Shown here in pieces: positions 52,913 through 60,210 of a stretch of DNA of 64,000 bases (positions within the stretch are counted from its first letter, which is position 1; every line of letters begins with the position of its first letter). The translations under genes were made by a program, and so were the position numbers. The notes beneath the pieces are model-generated. The model ran no database searches. It worked only from the letters and a program-made list of their open reading frames with translations, and had not been told where the DNA came from. The stretch comes from Methanolobus zinderi (GTDB lineage Archaea > Halobacteriota > Methanosarcinia > Methanosarcinales > Methanosarcinaceae). The DNA is taken from NCBI RefSeq assembly GCF_013388255.1, contig NZ_CP058215.1:1178001-1242000 (forward strand). Reading direction: 5' to 3'.

Positions 52913-52972
52913 TACCGTTTTTCAGTTTGCCGTTTTTCAATCTACCGTTTTTCAGTTTGCCGTTTTTCAATC
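52913..52972. repeat. Two perfect 30-bp tandem repeats
   Basis: The 30-bp unit at 52913-52942 is repeated exactly at 52943-52972. Each unit itself consists of two near copies of a 15-bp sequence with the core CCGTTTTTCA. One more copy of the core lies in the loop of the preceding hairpin. Confidence 0.85.
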
Positions 52973-53377
52973 ACTATCAGTCAGGAAATATATTTTTCCT
53001 GATGATAATGATCTATCCCCCTAGATGTCAATATAATAAAAAAACGTTCCTATATATTCTTTTAAAAGCAAATTATTTTCTATATAGGGATATTAATCGA
53101 CAATATTTTGTTTATCTGTGAGAATTTGACACAATTCTCAATTTTATGAATGTAATGAGACAATATTATAAACAAAAACTATTGTAAGTAATTAATATTT
53201 TCAAAAAATGAACATTTTTGTAATATATAGTTGTATATATATATATATTATTTAGTAGAAAACGTAATTATTTGATATTACTGTATTAAAAATAATGCTG
53301 GAATTAAGGCTTAAGTAAAACATATCAAGTATGTGTTTCTACATTTAGGTAGTGGGAATAATAAATGGAGAGTTTAG

Positions 53378-54748
53378 ATGATATTCGAGCGTATTAAATC
53401 CGAAGGACTGGCCCATCTTTCTTATTTTATCGGTTCGGGGAACGAAGCCGTGGTTATTGACCCGCGCAGGGACTGTGAGGTATATACGGATATAGCCAGA
53501 AGAGAAGGCATGAGAATAAAACATATCCTTGAGACACACCGTAATGAAGATTATGTGATCGGCTCGAAGGAGCTTCAAAATCTCACGGGTGCTGACATCT
53601 ATCACGGTCCTGGTCTTGATTTTAAATATGGTAATACTTTGGAGGATGGCCAGGAAATAGTCTTTGGTTCGCTGAAGATAACAGCCCTGCACACGCCGGG
53701 ACATACGGACGAGAGTATGTCCTATGCCCTGATAGACCTTGACGCAGGTGATGAGGTCATAATGGTATTTACAGGAGATGCTCTCTTTATTGGTGATGTG
53801 GGAAGGACAGATCTTTATGGTCCGGAAGAAGCTTCACGACTTGCCGGGAATCTGTATGACAGCATTTTCAAAAAAATACTATCCCTTGGAGATGAGGTTA
53901 TACTTCATCCGGCACATGGCGCAGGTTCTGTATGCGGTGGAGCCATAAGTGAGCGTGAACACAGTACACTCGGACTTGAGCGTCATCAGAATCCGGCTTT
54001 GCAGAAGACAGATAAAAATGATTTCATCAGGTATAAGACTCAGGAAAAAATGGAATTCCCGCCTTATTTCAAAATGATGGAAAAATATAATCTTGAGGGT
54101 CCTCCGCTCTTACATGACCTTCCGGTGCCGGAACTTCTCTCTCCGGGGGAGTTCAGCGAAATAATGAAAGACTCGGCAGTGGTGCTGGATACACGTATGC
54201 CCCACTCTTTCGGTGGTGCACACATCAAAGACAGTTTCAGTATATGGCTGGAAGGTATTCCATCCTTTGCTGGCTGGGTGCTTCCCTATGACAAAAAGAT
54301 ACTCCTTGTTACCGAAGAACAGGAACAACTGGAAACTGCGGTAAGGTATCTTGTGCGACTGGGTTATGACAACATAGCCGGCTTTTTAAACGGAGGCATC
54401 GGAGCCTGGTATATTGATGCACAGCCTGTTGATGGTTTCAATCTGATATCCGTCCATGACCTGAAGGATAGGCTGGAAAAAGGAGAGACGATGTTCATCC
54501 TGGACGTAAGGAGTGATGAAGAGTGGGAAGAGGGTCATATACAGGACGCCACTCACATATATGTGGGGCACCTTGAAGAGAACCTGGATAAGATTCCCGG
54601 GGACTGCAGGATAATCGTCTATTGTGGAACAGGAAGGCGTTCCAACATAGCCGCATCAATCCTTAAGAAACATGGATTTAACAGGATATACAATGTTCTT
54701 GGCAGCATGACGGCATGGAAAAGTGCAGGTTATGAGGTAGTGGAATAA
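53378..54748 (+). CDS. Metallo-beta-lactamase / double rhodanese fusion with altered metal motif
   Basis: The product has 456 residues. An MBL domain (about 1-250) is followed by a degenerate rhodanese domain (about 265-360, no active Cys) and a complete one with Cys416 (VYCGTGRRS). The fusion type resembles CstB/persulfide dioxygenase-like proteins of sulfane sulfur metabolism. The usual HxHxDH metal motif reads HRNEDY (residues 54-59), losing two histidines, while LHTPGHTDES, FTGDALF and LHPAHG remain. Metal content and activity are therefore uncertain. GGAGAG precedes the ATG. Confidence 0.88.
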   Translation: MIFERIKSEGLAHLSYFIGSGNEAVVIDPRRDCEVYTDIARREGMRIKHILETHRNEDYVIGSKELQNLTGADIYHGPGLDFKYGNTLEDGQEIVFGSLKITALHTPGHTDESMSYALIDLDAGDEVIMVFTGDALFIGDVGRTDLYGPEEASRLAGNLYDSIFKKILSLGDEVILHPAHGAGSVCGGAISEREHSTLGLERHQNPALQKTDKNDFIRYKTQEKMEFPPYFKMMEKYNLEGPPLLHDLPVPELLSPGEFSEIMKDSAVVLDTRMPHSFGGAHIKDSFSIWLEGIPSFAGWVLPYDKKILLVTEEQEQLETAVRYLVRLGYDNIAGFLNGGIGAWYIDAQPVDGFNLISVHDLKDRLEKGETMFILDVRSDEEWEEGHIQDATHIYVGHLEENLDKIPGDCRIIVYCGTGRRSNIAASILKKHGFNRIYNVLGSMTAWKSAGYEVVE

Positions 54749-54921
54749 GCCTTTGCATTCTTTTTTATTTTGGCGTCTGGCCCTTTTCATATCAGCTCAG
54801 CTTTTCCATTATTTCTCATCTATTTTTGTTAAGTAAGAATGTTTCCATAATTATTAAAATTGCCAGAATAAAGTAGATATCGGGTCCATACCGGGGCTTA
54901 GAGAATGTGGGAAACTAGTAC

Positions 54922-55929
54922 ATGATATCTAAAAAAATTATTATAATATTTTGTTTTGTGACTATCCTGTCAGTAACATCTATGGGTAGCTCACTGGCAC
55001 AGACAGCTGAAGGAACGGAAAACCAGATCACTTCCAATATGTCGGATCAGTATTTCCCGGATATTCATGAAGACATCATAGTATGGACAGACGTTCGAAA
55101 CCAGAGTTCAGATATTTTTCTTTACAACCTGACATCCGGAGAGGAAATGCAGGTAACAACAAATACATCCGAGGAACGAGTTCCTCACATTTACGGGGAT
55201 ATAATTGTCTGGGAGGACTGGCGTAACGGTAACTGGGATATCTATATGCATAATCTGTCTTCAGGGGAGGAATCAGCAGTGATTACAAACGATTCCGATC
55301 AGAGAGTGCCCGATATATATGAAGACAGGATCGTGTGGGAAGACCTGCGCAATGATAACTGGGATATCTACATGTATAACATGACCACCGGTGAGGAGCA
55401 GCAGATAACGGATAATGCATCTGACCAGTTGTATCCTGCTATTTATGGTGACCAGATCGCCTGGATGGATGACCGCAACGGCGGCTGGGATATATTCATC
55501 TACAATATCAGTTCAGGAGAGGAGATGCAGATAACAGCGAGTGAATCCGTTTCCCTGTATCCTGATATCTATGAGGACAGAGTTGTATACATGGATGATC
55601 GCACCTTTGATCAGAACATCTACATGTATAATACTACGACCCATGAAGAGATGCAGATAACTACTAACGATTCCTGGCAGGTTGTTCCGAGAATTCATGA
55701 AAACAGGATAGTCTGGACCGATGAGCGTAATGCCAACTGGGATATCGTAGGTAACTCTGATATCTATATGTTCGACCTGACAACAGGCGAAGAGTTCCAG
55801 GTAAGTACAAATGAAGAACGACAGGTTTATCCTGCGATATATGGTGATACTGTGGTCTGGGAAGACAGGCGCAATCTGAATGCGGACGTCTTTGCCTTTG
55901 ATATTACAGGACAGAATTCAACGGAATAA
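54922..55929 (+). CDS. Secreted TolB-type beta-propeller protein
   Basis: The product has 335 residues. A signal peptide (about 1-30, ending near SSLAQ) precedes seven repeats of about 42-45 residues with the pattern VWxDxRNxNWDIYxYN..TGEExQxT, typical of TolB/DPP-IV-like propellers in methanogen surface proteins. No membrane anchor or PGF signal is seen at the C-terminus, so it may be released or held by partners. Two hairpins at the stop form a strong terminator. Function is unknown; binding is likely. Confidence 0.87.
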   Translation: MISKKIIIIFCFVTILSVTSMGSSLAQTAEGTENQITSNMSDQYFPDIHEDIIVWTDVRNQSSDIFLYNLTSGEEMQVTTNTSEERVPHIYGDIIVWEDWRNGNWDIYMHNLSSGEESAVITNDSDQRVPDIYEDRIVWEDLRNDNWDIYMYNMTTGEEQQITDNASDQLYPAIYGDQIAWMDDRNGGWDIFIYNISSGEEMQITASESVSLYPDIYEDRVVYMDDRTFDQNIYMYNTTTHEEMQITTNDSWQVVPRIHENRIVWTDERNANWDIVGNSDIYMFDLTTGEEFQVSTNEERQVYPAIYGDTVVWEDRRNLNADVFAFDITGQNSTE

Positions 55930-55972
55930 GATTCCGTTGATCTGACCTTCATTTCAGGCAATTTGCCTGAAA
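55918..55972 (+). terminator. Double hairpin at the end of the beta-propeller gene
   Basis: TCAACGGAAT-AAG-ATTCCGTTGA (55918-55940, containing the stop codon) and TTTCAGGCAA-T-TTGCCTGAAA (55952-55972) are both perfect 10-bp hairpins. A T-rich stretch (TTTTATTTTTTT) follows near 55990. Confidence 0.7.
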
Positions 55973-56105
55973 ACAATTCATTTTCCTCCGTTTTATTTTT
56001 TTACCGGTACTTTCTGCAATTTTTGCTGTTTTTATCTTGAACCATTAATACACACTTTAATCAATGTCTGCTGAGGTGTACATAAAGGTAAGTTTTATAT
56101 ACATT

Positions 56106-56125
56106 ATGTAAAGTATGCTTTACAT
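56106..56125. promoter_or_regulatory. Operator-like palindrome over the start of the DUF2178/Xre unit
   Basis: ATGTAAAG-TATG-CTTTACAT has exact 8-bp arms. It lies between the TATA box (TTTTATATAC, about 56092-56101) and the start codon at 56124, covering the expected transcription start. The Xre regulator encoded by the second gene of the unit is the obvious candidate ligand. Confidence 0.65.
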
Positions 56126-56528
56126 GGTGATACATATTAGAACTCAAGAGATTATATCAATTCTATTCGGAATAGTTTTAGTTATAAGCGGAGTTTACGT
56201 ACTCGTCTATGAACCGGATTGGGTTACGAGTGTAGCCGGGGCCATGGGTGGGCTCATTGGTGCCGGTGTCGCTCTTATTCTGATAACATTATGGCAATAC
56301 AGGAGCAGAGTAAGTGGTGAATTGCGGGAAGATGAAAGAGATTACAGGATTGCCGAAAAGGCAAGTTTCAGAACTTTTCAGGTAACATTTATACTTCAGG
56401 GTTTTATGTTTGCTGTACTCGGCATTTTCACTATTCAACTGCCGGCACAACCTGCGATCGGGTTACTTTTTGCCATTACGGGTGTCTCCTATGTAGCATT
56501 TTTCTACTGGTACAGAAATAAGATGTGA
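56124..56528 (+). CDS. DUF2178 membrane protein
   Basis: About 134 residues with four membrane helices arranged as two pairs (about residues 8-26 and 32-53; 80-100 and 105-125) around a charged cytoplasmic loop (GELREDERDYRIAEKAS), typical for DUF2178. The family is regularly paired with a small Xre regulator, as here. The TATA box position predicts a transcript starting next to the ATG at 56124, so a leaderless mRNA is likely; an ATG at 56115 lies inside the operator. The function of DUF2178 is unknown; a sensor or transport-like role is possible. Confidence 0.82.
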   Translation: MVIHIRTQEIISILFGIVLVISGVYVLVYEPDWVTSVAGAMGGLIGAGVALILITLWQYRSRVSGELREDERDYRIAEKASFRTFQVTFILQGFMFAVLGIFTIQLPAQPAIGLLFAITGVSYVAFFYWYRNKM

Positions 56529-56549
56529 TATACTTATGGAGATGCCATT

Positions 56550-56747
56550 ATGGAAAACAGCCTCAAGGTCTGGCGTGCTAAAAGGGACATTACACAGGAG
56601 GAACTTGCATCCTCTGTCGGTGTGACAAGACAAACCATCAATGCTATAGAAAGGGGAAAATATGACCCGAGTCTGGAACTTGCATTCAGGCTTGCAGGAT
56701 TTTTCGAATGCACAATAGAAGATATCTTTCTGTATAAAGGAAAATAA
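56550..56747 (+). CDS. Small Xre-type transcription regulator
   Basis: A 65-residue helix-turn-helix protein ([20 protein letters not shown], then [20 protein letters not shown]), complete apart from any sensor domain. It is of the YozG/archaeal Xre group that is commonly encoded with DUF2178 proteins. It lies 21 nt after the membrane protein gene with GGAG before the ATG. It probably represses its own unit through the palindrome at 56106-56125. Confidence 0.93.
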   Translation: MENSLKVWRAKRDITQEELASSVGVTRQTINAIERGKYDPSLELAFRLAGFFECTIEDIFLYKGK

Positions 56748-56841
56748 AGAAAAACCGCGTCTTTATAGAAAAGCTCATAAATGAATTCTGCCATGTACTA
56801 CAAAAAAGGCATTCAAGGAACCTTCATAGAACAGGTTGCAG

Positions 56842-56862
56842 CTGGTCTTTTTTTCTGACCAG
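56842..56862 (+). promoter_or_regulatory. Hairpin in the leader of threonine synthase
   Basis: CTGGTC and GACCAG form a 6-bp stem with a T-rich 9-nt loop (TTTTTTTCT), 27 bases before the thrC start. It could end transcription from the upstream Xre unit or act on thrC expression. Confidence 0.4.
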
Positions 56863-56888
56863 AGAAATAAAGCCGGTATTTGATAAAC

Positions 56889-58232
56889 ATGAAACTCTAC
56901 AGCACCAATCTCCAGGCGGAAGAAGTAAGTTTTGAAACCGCACTCATTGCAGGACTTGCCCCGGACAGGGGTCTTTACATGCCAGGGACACTGCCAGTAT
57001 TTACAGAGGAAGAGCTTACTTCACTGAAGGATAAACCATATCCTGAAATTGCTTATCAGGTATTGAGAAAGGTCCTCGAGGGTGAGATCGATGAAGAGTC
57101 ACTGAAGGAGATCACCTATGATGCCTATGACTATGAAGTCCCGCTGGAAAAAGTGGATGATATCACTTACATCATGAGACTTGACAGGGGTCCCACTGCC
57201 TCATTCAAGGACTTTGCAGCCCGTATGATGGCAAGGCTCATGCAGTACTACCTCAAGAAAGAAAACAGAGAGCTGACCATTCTCACAGCGACCTCGGGAG
57301 ATACCGGAAGCGCGGTGGCTCATGCATTCTATGGACTTGACAATATCCGGGTCATTGTGTTGTTCCCGACCGGCGAGGTATCCGACCGCCAGCGCAAGCA
57401 GATGACCACTCTGAATAAGAACATCAGCGCATTGTCGATTGACGGGAAGTTCGATGACTGTCAGGCAATGGTTAAACAGGCATTTGCCGACGGGGATCTC
57501 AAACACCTGAACCTCTCATCTGCAAACTCTATCAATATCGGGCGCCTTGTACCCCAGTCGATCTATTATTTCTATGCCTACCTCAAACTGAGGGATTACC
57601 CTGAAGAACTGATAGTTTCCATACCTTCAGGCAATTTCGGTAATATGATGGGTTGTGTACTGGCAAAAAGAATGGGTGTACCTGTTAAGAGGATACTGGC
57701 ATCTGTGAACGAGAATGACGAGGTTCCCTCTTTCCTTGGTACAGGCAAGTATGCAAAAATCGTTCCCTCGAAGAACTGTCTTTCCAATGCCATGAACGTA
57801 GGCCACCCAAGTAATCTTGCAAGACTTATAGCGATCTACGGTGGTGAAATGGATGAGCAGGGCAGGATCAATAAGATGCCGGATATGGAAAGACTCAGGC
57901 AGGACATATTCTCGATATCGGTCACAGACGCGGAAACCCGGGCAGTTATGAAGGAGTTCTATGATGAATACGGCATAATGATAGAACCACATGGTGCTGT
58001 GGGAATCAAGGGCTTAAGGGATTACAGGGAAAAGACAGGTGATAACACTCCTGCAGTAACTCTGGAGACCGCTCATCCTGCAAAATTCCCTGAAGAAGTA
58101 AAGGCGGTCATAGGAGTCGAGCCCCAACTTCCCGAGAGCCTGAAGAGAACCGAGGCAGGGGAAGAATTTATGGATTCTCTTAGCACTGATTATTCTCTGT
58201 TCAAGGAATATCTTATAAGAAAACTGGAATAA
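56889..58232 (+). CDS. thrC: Threonine synthase
   Basis: About 447 residues of the fold-type II PLP family, converting O-phosphohomoserine to threonine. The PLP lysine lies in PTASFKDFAARMM, and ILTATSGDTGSAVAHAF is the phosphate-binding loop. The N-terminal start MKLYSTNLQAEEVSFETA and the length match the longer (E. coli/yeast-like) threonine synthase class. The ATG at 56889 is preferred over the TTG at 56880. No other threonine gene is adjacent. A 457-nt stretch with a candidate RNA follows. Confidence 0.95.
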   Translation: MKLYSTNLQAEEVSFETALIAGLAPDRGLYMPGTLPVFTEEELTSLKDKPYPEIAYQVLRKVLEGEIDEESLKEITYDAYDYEVPLEKVDDITYIMRLDRGPTASFKDFAARMMARLMQYYLKKENRELTILTATSGDTGSAVAHAFYGLDNIRVIVLFPTGEVSDRQRKQMTTLNKNISALSIDGKFDDCQAMVKQAFADGDLKHLNLSSANSINIGRLVPQSIYYFYAYLKLRDYPEELIVSIPSGNFGNMMGCVLAKRMGVPVKRILASVNENDEVPSFLGTGKYAKIVPSKNCLSNAMNVGHPSNLARLIAIYGGEMDEQGRINKMPDMERLRQDIFSISVTDAETRAVMKEFYDEYGIMIEPHGAVGIKGLRDYREKTGDNTPAVTLETAHPAKFPEEVKAVIGVEPQLPESLKRTEAGEEFMDSLSTDYSLFKEYLIRKLE

Positions 58233-58342
58233 ACATTTCTGGTTTTATTTTCTTTTTTTCAGAATACTGGTGAGCGATAGCTCCTTTTTTGTGTTCATAC
58301 CTCATCATAATGATACTCAACATATATCATAGTATAGATATA

Positions 58343-58646
58343 TTTATATAGTTCAAATTAATACTTTGACTTGCAGTCACATAACCTGTATATCAGGGTG
58401 GTTGCAGGCCATTCGGTGGTACGATATGGACTGATCGGAAATGCTGATAAAAACGATAAACAAAAGGAGCATTAACAGACTTATAATGCCTCATTCCCTC
58501 ATGAAAAACAACCTGTTAATGTTCCTCTTTTCAGCATTCATCTTTAGTGGAGTATGAGCGAGTGGGGTTATGTCCCTTCGGGACGGGGTTATTGTCAAAA
58601 CAGGGTTATTGTCGAAATAAAGGGAAAGCACTCGTTTTTGCTTTCC
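58343..58646 (+). ncRNA. Candidate structured RNA between thrC and RuBisCO
   Basis: The stretch has no gene. A TATA-like TTTATATA at 58343-58350 predicts a transcript from about 58373. AATGCTGA (58440-58447) pairs with TCAGCATT (58531-58538), enclosing a 14-bp stem of AGGAGCATTAACAG (58465-58478) with CTGTTAATGTTCCT (58513-58526, one G-T pair). A GTCCC-TTC-GGGAC hairpin (about 58571-58583), two near copies of GGGTTATTGTC and a terminator-like hairpin (58623-58646) follow. The genes on both sides point towards it, so it is not a leader. Confidence 0.5.
58623..58646. terminator. Hairpin GGAAAGCA / TGCTTTCC before the RuBisCO stop
   Basis: A perfect 8-bp stem with loop CTCGTTTT. It may end the candidate RNA on the plus strand or the RuBisCO transcript on the minus strand. 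Confidence 0.55.
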
Positions 58647-58689
58647 TCTCTCTTCTTAATTTCAGAATACAATCTTTAACTAAAATGGA

Positions 58690-60129
58690 TTACATGGCAT
58701 CCTTTGATGCCTTTGTAAAGTATTCGATCGCCTCGGCAAGTTCCTTGTGTTCTTTTGCATATTCTTCAATATCCATGCCCTTAAGGTAGGCATCACATGA
58801 CTGTACAAGGGCTCTGGCACCTGCCTGGGTTCCGCCGGGGTGGGCATGCACACCGGATCCCATTGTTGTTATGAAATCCACATTACCCATCACATCAATG
58901 AAAGGTTTGAGTCTCACAGGATTAAGCCCTCCTGAAACGATGGGACAGCACTTTTTCATACCTCTCCAGCTGTCGTCCTCAAGGATTACGTGATGTGCCA
59001 TGTCTTCGTTCACAAGGTTTATGGCATCCTTATCGCTTACAGGGATCTTGGACCAGCTCTGTTTGAAGAAATGACCCTCCGAGCTCATATATTGGATCTC
59101 GTGTGCCGCGACGATGTCTTCCTTTGGTGTTCCCTTCATCTTTCCGACACCTGCAGTACCGGTATGAATTCCGGAAGCACCTGCAAGTCTTGCAAACTTG
59201 GACAGGACAAGTACCGAGAATCCGATGGGGTTCTCAGGTCTGGTGAAACCTCCGTGGCCTGCCCTGTGGAAGTGAATGAACACATCGGGATATCTTCTCC
59301 TGAGGGTCTGTACGGCCATCCAGCCGGCAGTGATACCGTCTATCAGGAATGCAAAGCTGCCTGGCTCGAAGCCGGCGTTGATGATCATCTCACATCTCTG
59401 GATCATGGTATCAAAATCAGGGGCTGAGACATTGAATGAGTGGACCTTTTTCTTACCTGTCTCTTTTACTGCCTTATCCATGGCTTCTTTGACATGGCTG
59501 ACCATTTTGTCATAAGGACAGAAATCCTGGTTTGCCTGCGGCTCATCATTCTTGACAAAATCTCCGCCTCCTACCCAGAAATCATAACATACTTCAGCAT
59601 ATTCGGCAGATGTGAGTCCCATCTTGGGTTTAACTATGGTGCCGAGGATAGGTCTGTCGTGTACGTTCAGGTATTCTCTCATGGCATCTACTGTATAACT
59701 CGGACCGTCATACTGTTCGAGCATGGATGGTGGGAACCAGACATCAAGTAATTTCAGGGCTGCAACTTCTTTCATTCCCAGAATATTCCCTACAATGTAG
59801 GTAAGAATGTTCTGCACATTTCCTCCCCTGTCAAAAAGTCTCCAGGGGTAGGCTATCCACACTAGTTCGCGCTCAAGATCAAGCTGGTAGACAAGAGCAT
59901 TCATCGTTTTTGAGAACGGTGTCTCAGTGTTTACTTTGAAGTTCGTACCCGTGGACGATTCGGCAGCAACCTCTGCGGCTGCCTGCAGTATGTTGAATTT
60001 GCCTCCCGGAACAAGGTGGAAAACACCAAGGAGATATTGACCATTTGTCGGTTCCGGCAATTCAAGATTTACATATGCTTCCTGTTTGGAGTTAAGCGAT
60101 TTTACAAGATCATCGTGTGTCGAACTCAT
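58690..60129 (-). CDS. rbcL: RuBisCO large subunit, form II/III
   Basis: About 479 residues. The catalytic lysine lies in TIVKPKMG (Lys167), the carbamylated Lys193 in GGGDFVKNDEPQANQ with the metal ligands Asp195 and Glu196, and loop 6 in GTAGVGKMKG (Lys330). The KNDEPQANQ stretch is form II-like, and an insertion at about residues 348-377 (VNEDMAHHVILEDDSW) matches the assembly domain of the Methanococcoides burtonii enzyme, so this is form II/III. It carboxylates ribulose-1,5-bisphosphate in AMP salvage. The ATG at 60129 fits; the frame opens further upstream. Confidence 0.95.
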   Translation of the reverse strand: MSSTHDDLVKSLNSKQEAYVNLELPEPTNGQYLLGVFHLVPGGKFNILQAAAEVAAESSTGTNFKVNTETPFSKTMNALVYQLDLERELVWIAYPWRLFDRGGNVQNILTYIVGNILGMKEVAALKLLDVWFPPSMLEQYDGPSYTVDAMREYLNVHDRPILGTIVKPKMGLTSAEYAEVCYDFWVGGGDFVKNDEPQANQDFCPYDKMVSHVKEAMDKAVKETGKKKVHSFNVSAPDFDTMIQRCEMIINAGFEPGSFAFLIDGITAGWMAVQTLRRRYPDVFIHFHRAGHGGFTRPENPIGFSVLVLSKFARLAGASGIHTGTAGVGKMKGTPKEDIVAAHEIQYMSSEGHFFKQSWSKIPVSDKDAINLVNEDMAHHVILEDDSWRGMKKCCPIVSGGLNPVRLKPFIDVMGNVDFITTMGSGVHAHPGGTQAGARALVQSCDAYLKGMDIEEYAKEHKELAEAIEYFTKASKDAM

Positions 60130-60210
60130 AAAATAAAATACAGTTTGCAATCTATTTTAGTTTTTGGCAGCCCACAAAACAATTTATTCAGGGAAAGACT
60201 ATTTTTCTTT

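Larger units (their letters stand above)
52619..53377. other. AT-rich non-coding stretch before the MBL-rhodanese gene
   Basis: No gene is supported. It holds a bulged hairpin (52865-52910), two 30-bp tandem repeats (52913-52972) and a TA dinucleotide run near 53234-53250. The promoter of the downstream gene must lie in its last 100 bases. A 79-codon frame across the repeats is a repeat artefact. Confidence 0.6.

Noticed and set aside
52865-52972. Possible CRISPR array
   Set aside because: The repeats are directly adjacent with no unique spacers, and no cas gene is in the window.
52882-53121. 79-codon frame rich in Pro and Phe
   Set aside because: It is produced by the tandem repeats, has no ribosome site and runs into AT-rich DNA.
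53234-53250. TA dinucleotide run as a possible origin or recombination site
   Set aside because: It is a simple low-complexity run without origin boxes or an adjacent replication gene.
60016-60210. N-terminal extension of the P-type ATPase frame
   Set aside because: It overlaps the RuBisCO start on the other strand. The family N-terminus begins at the ATG at 60211.
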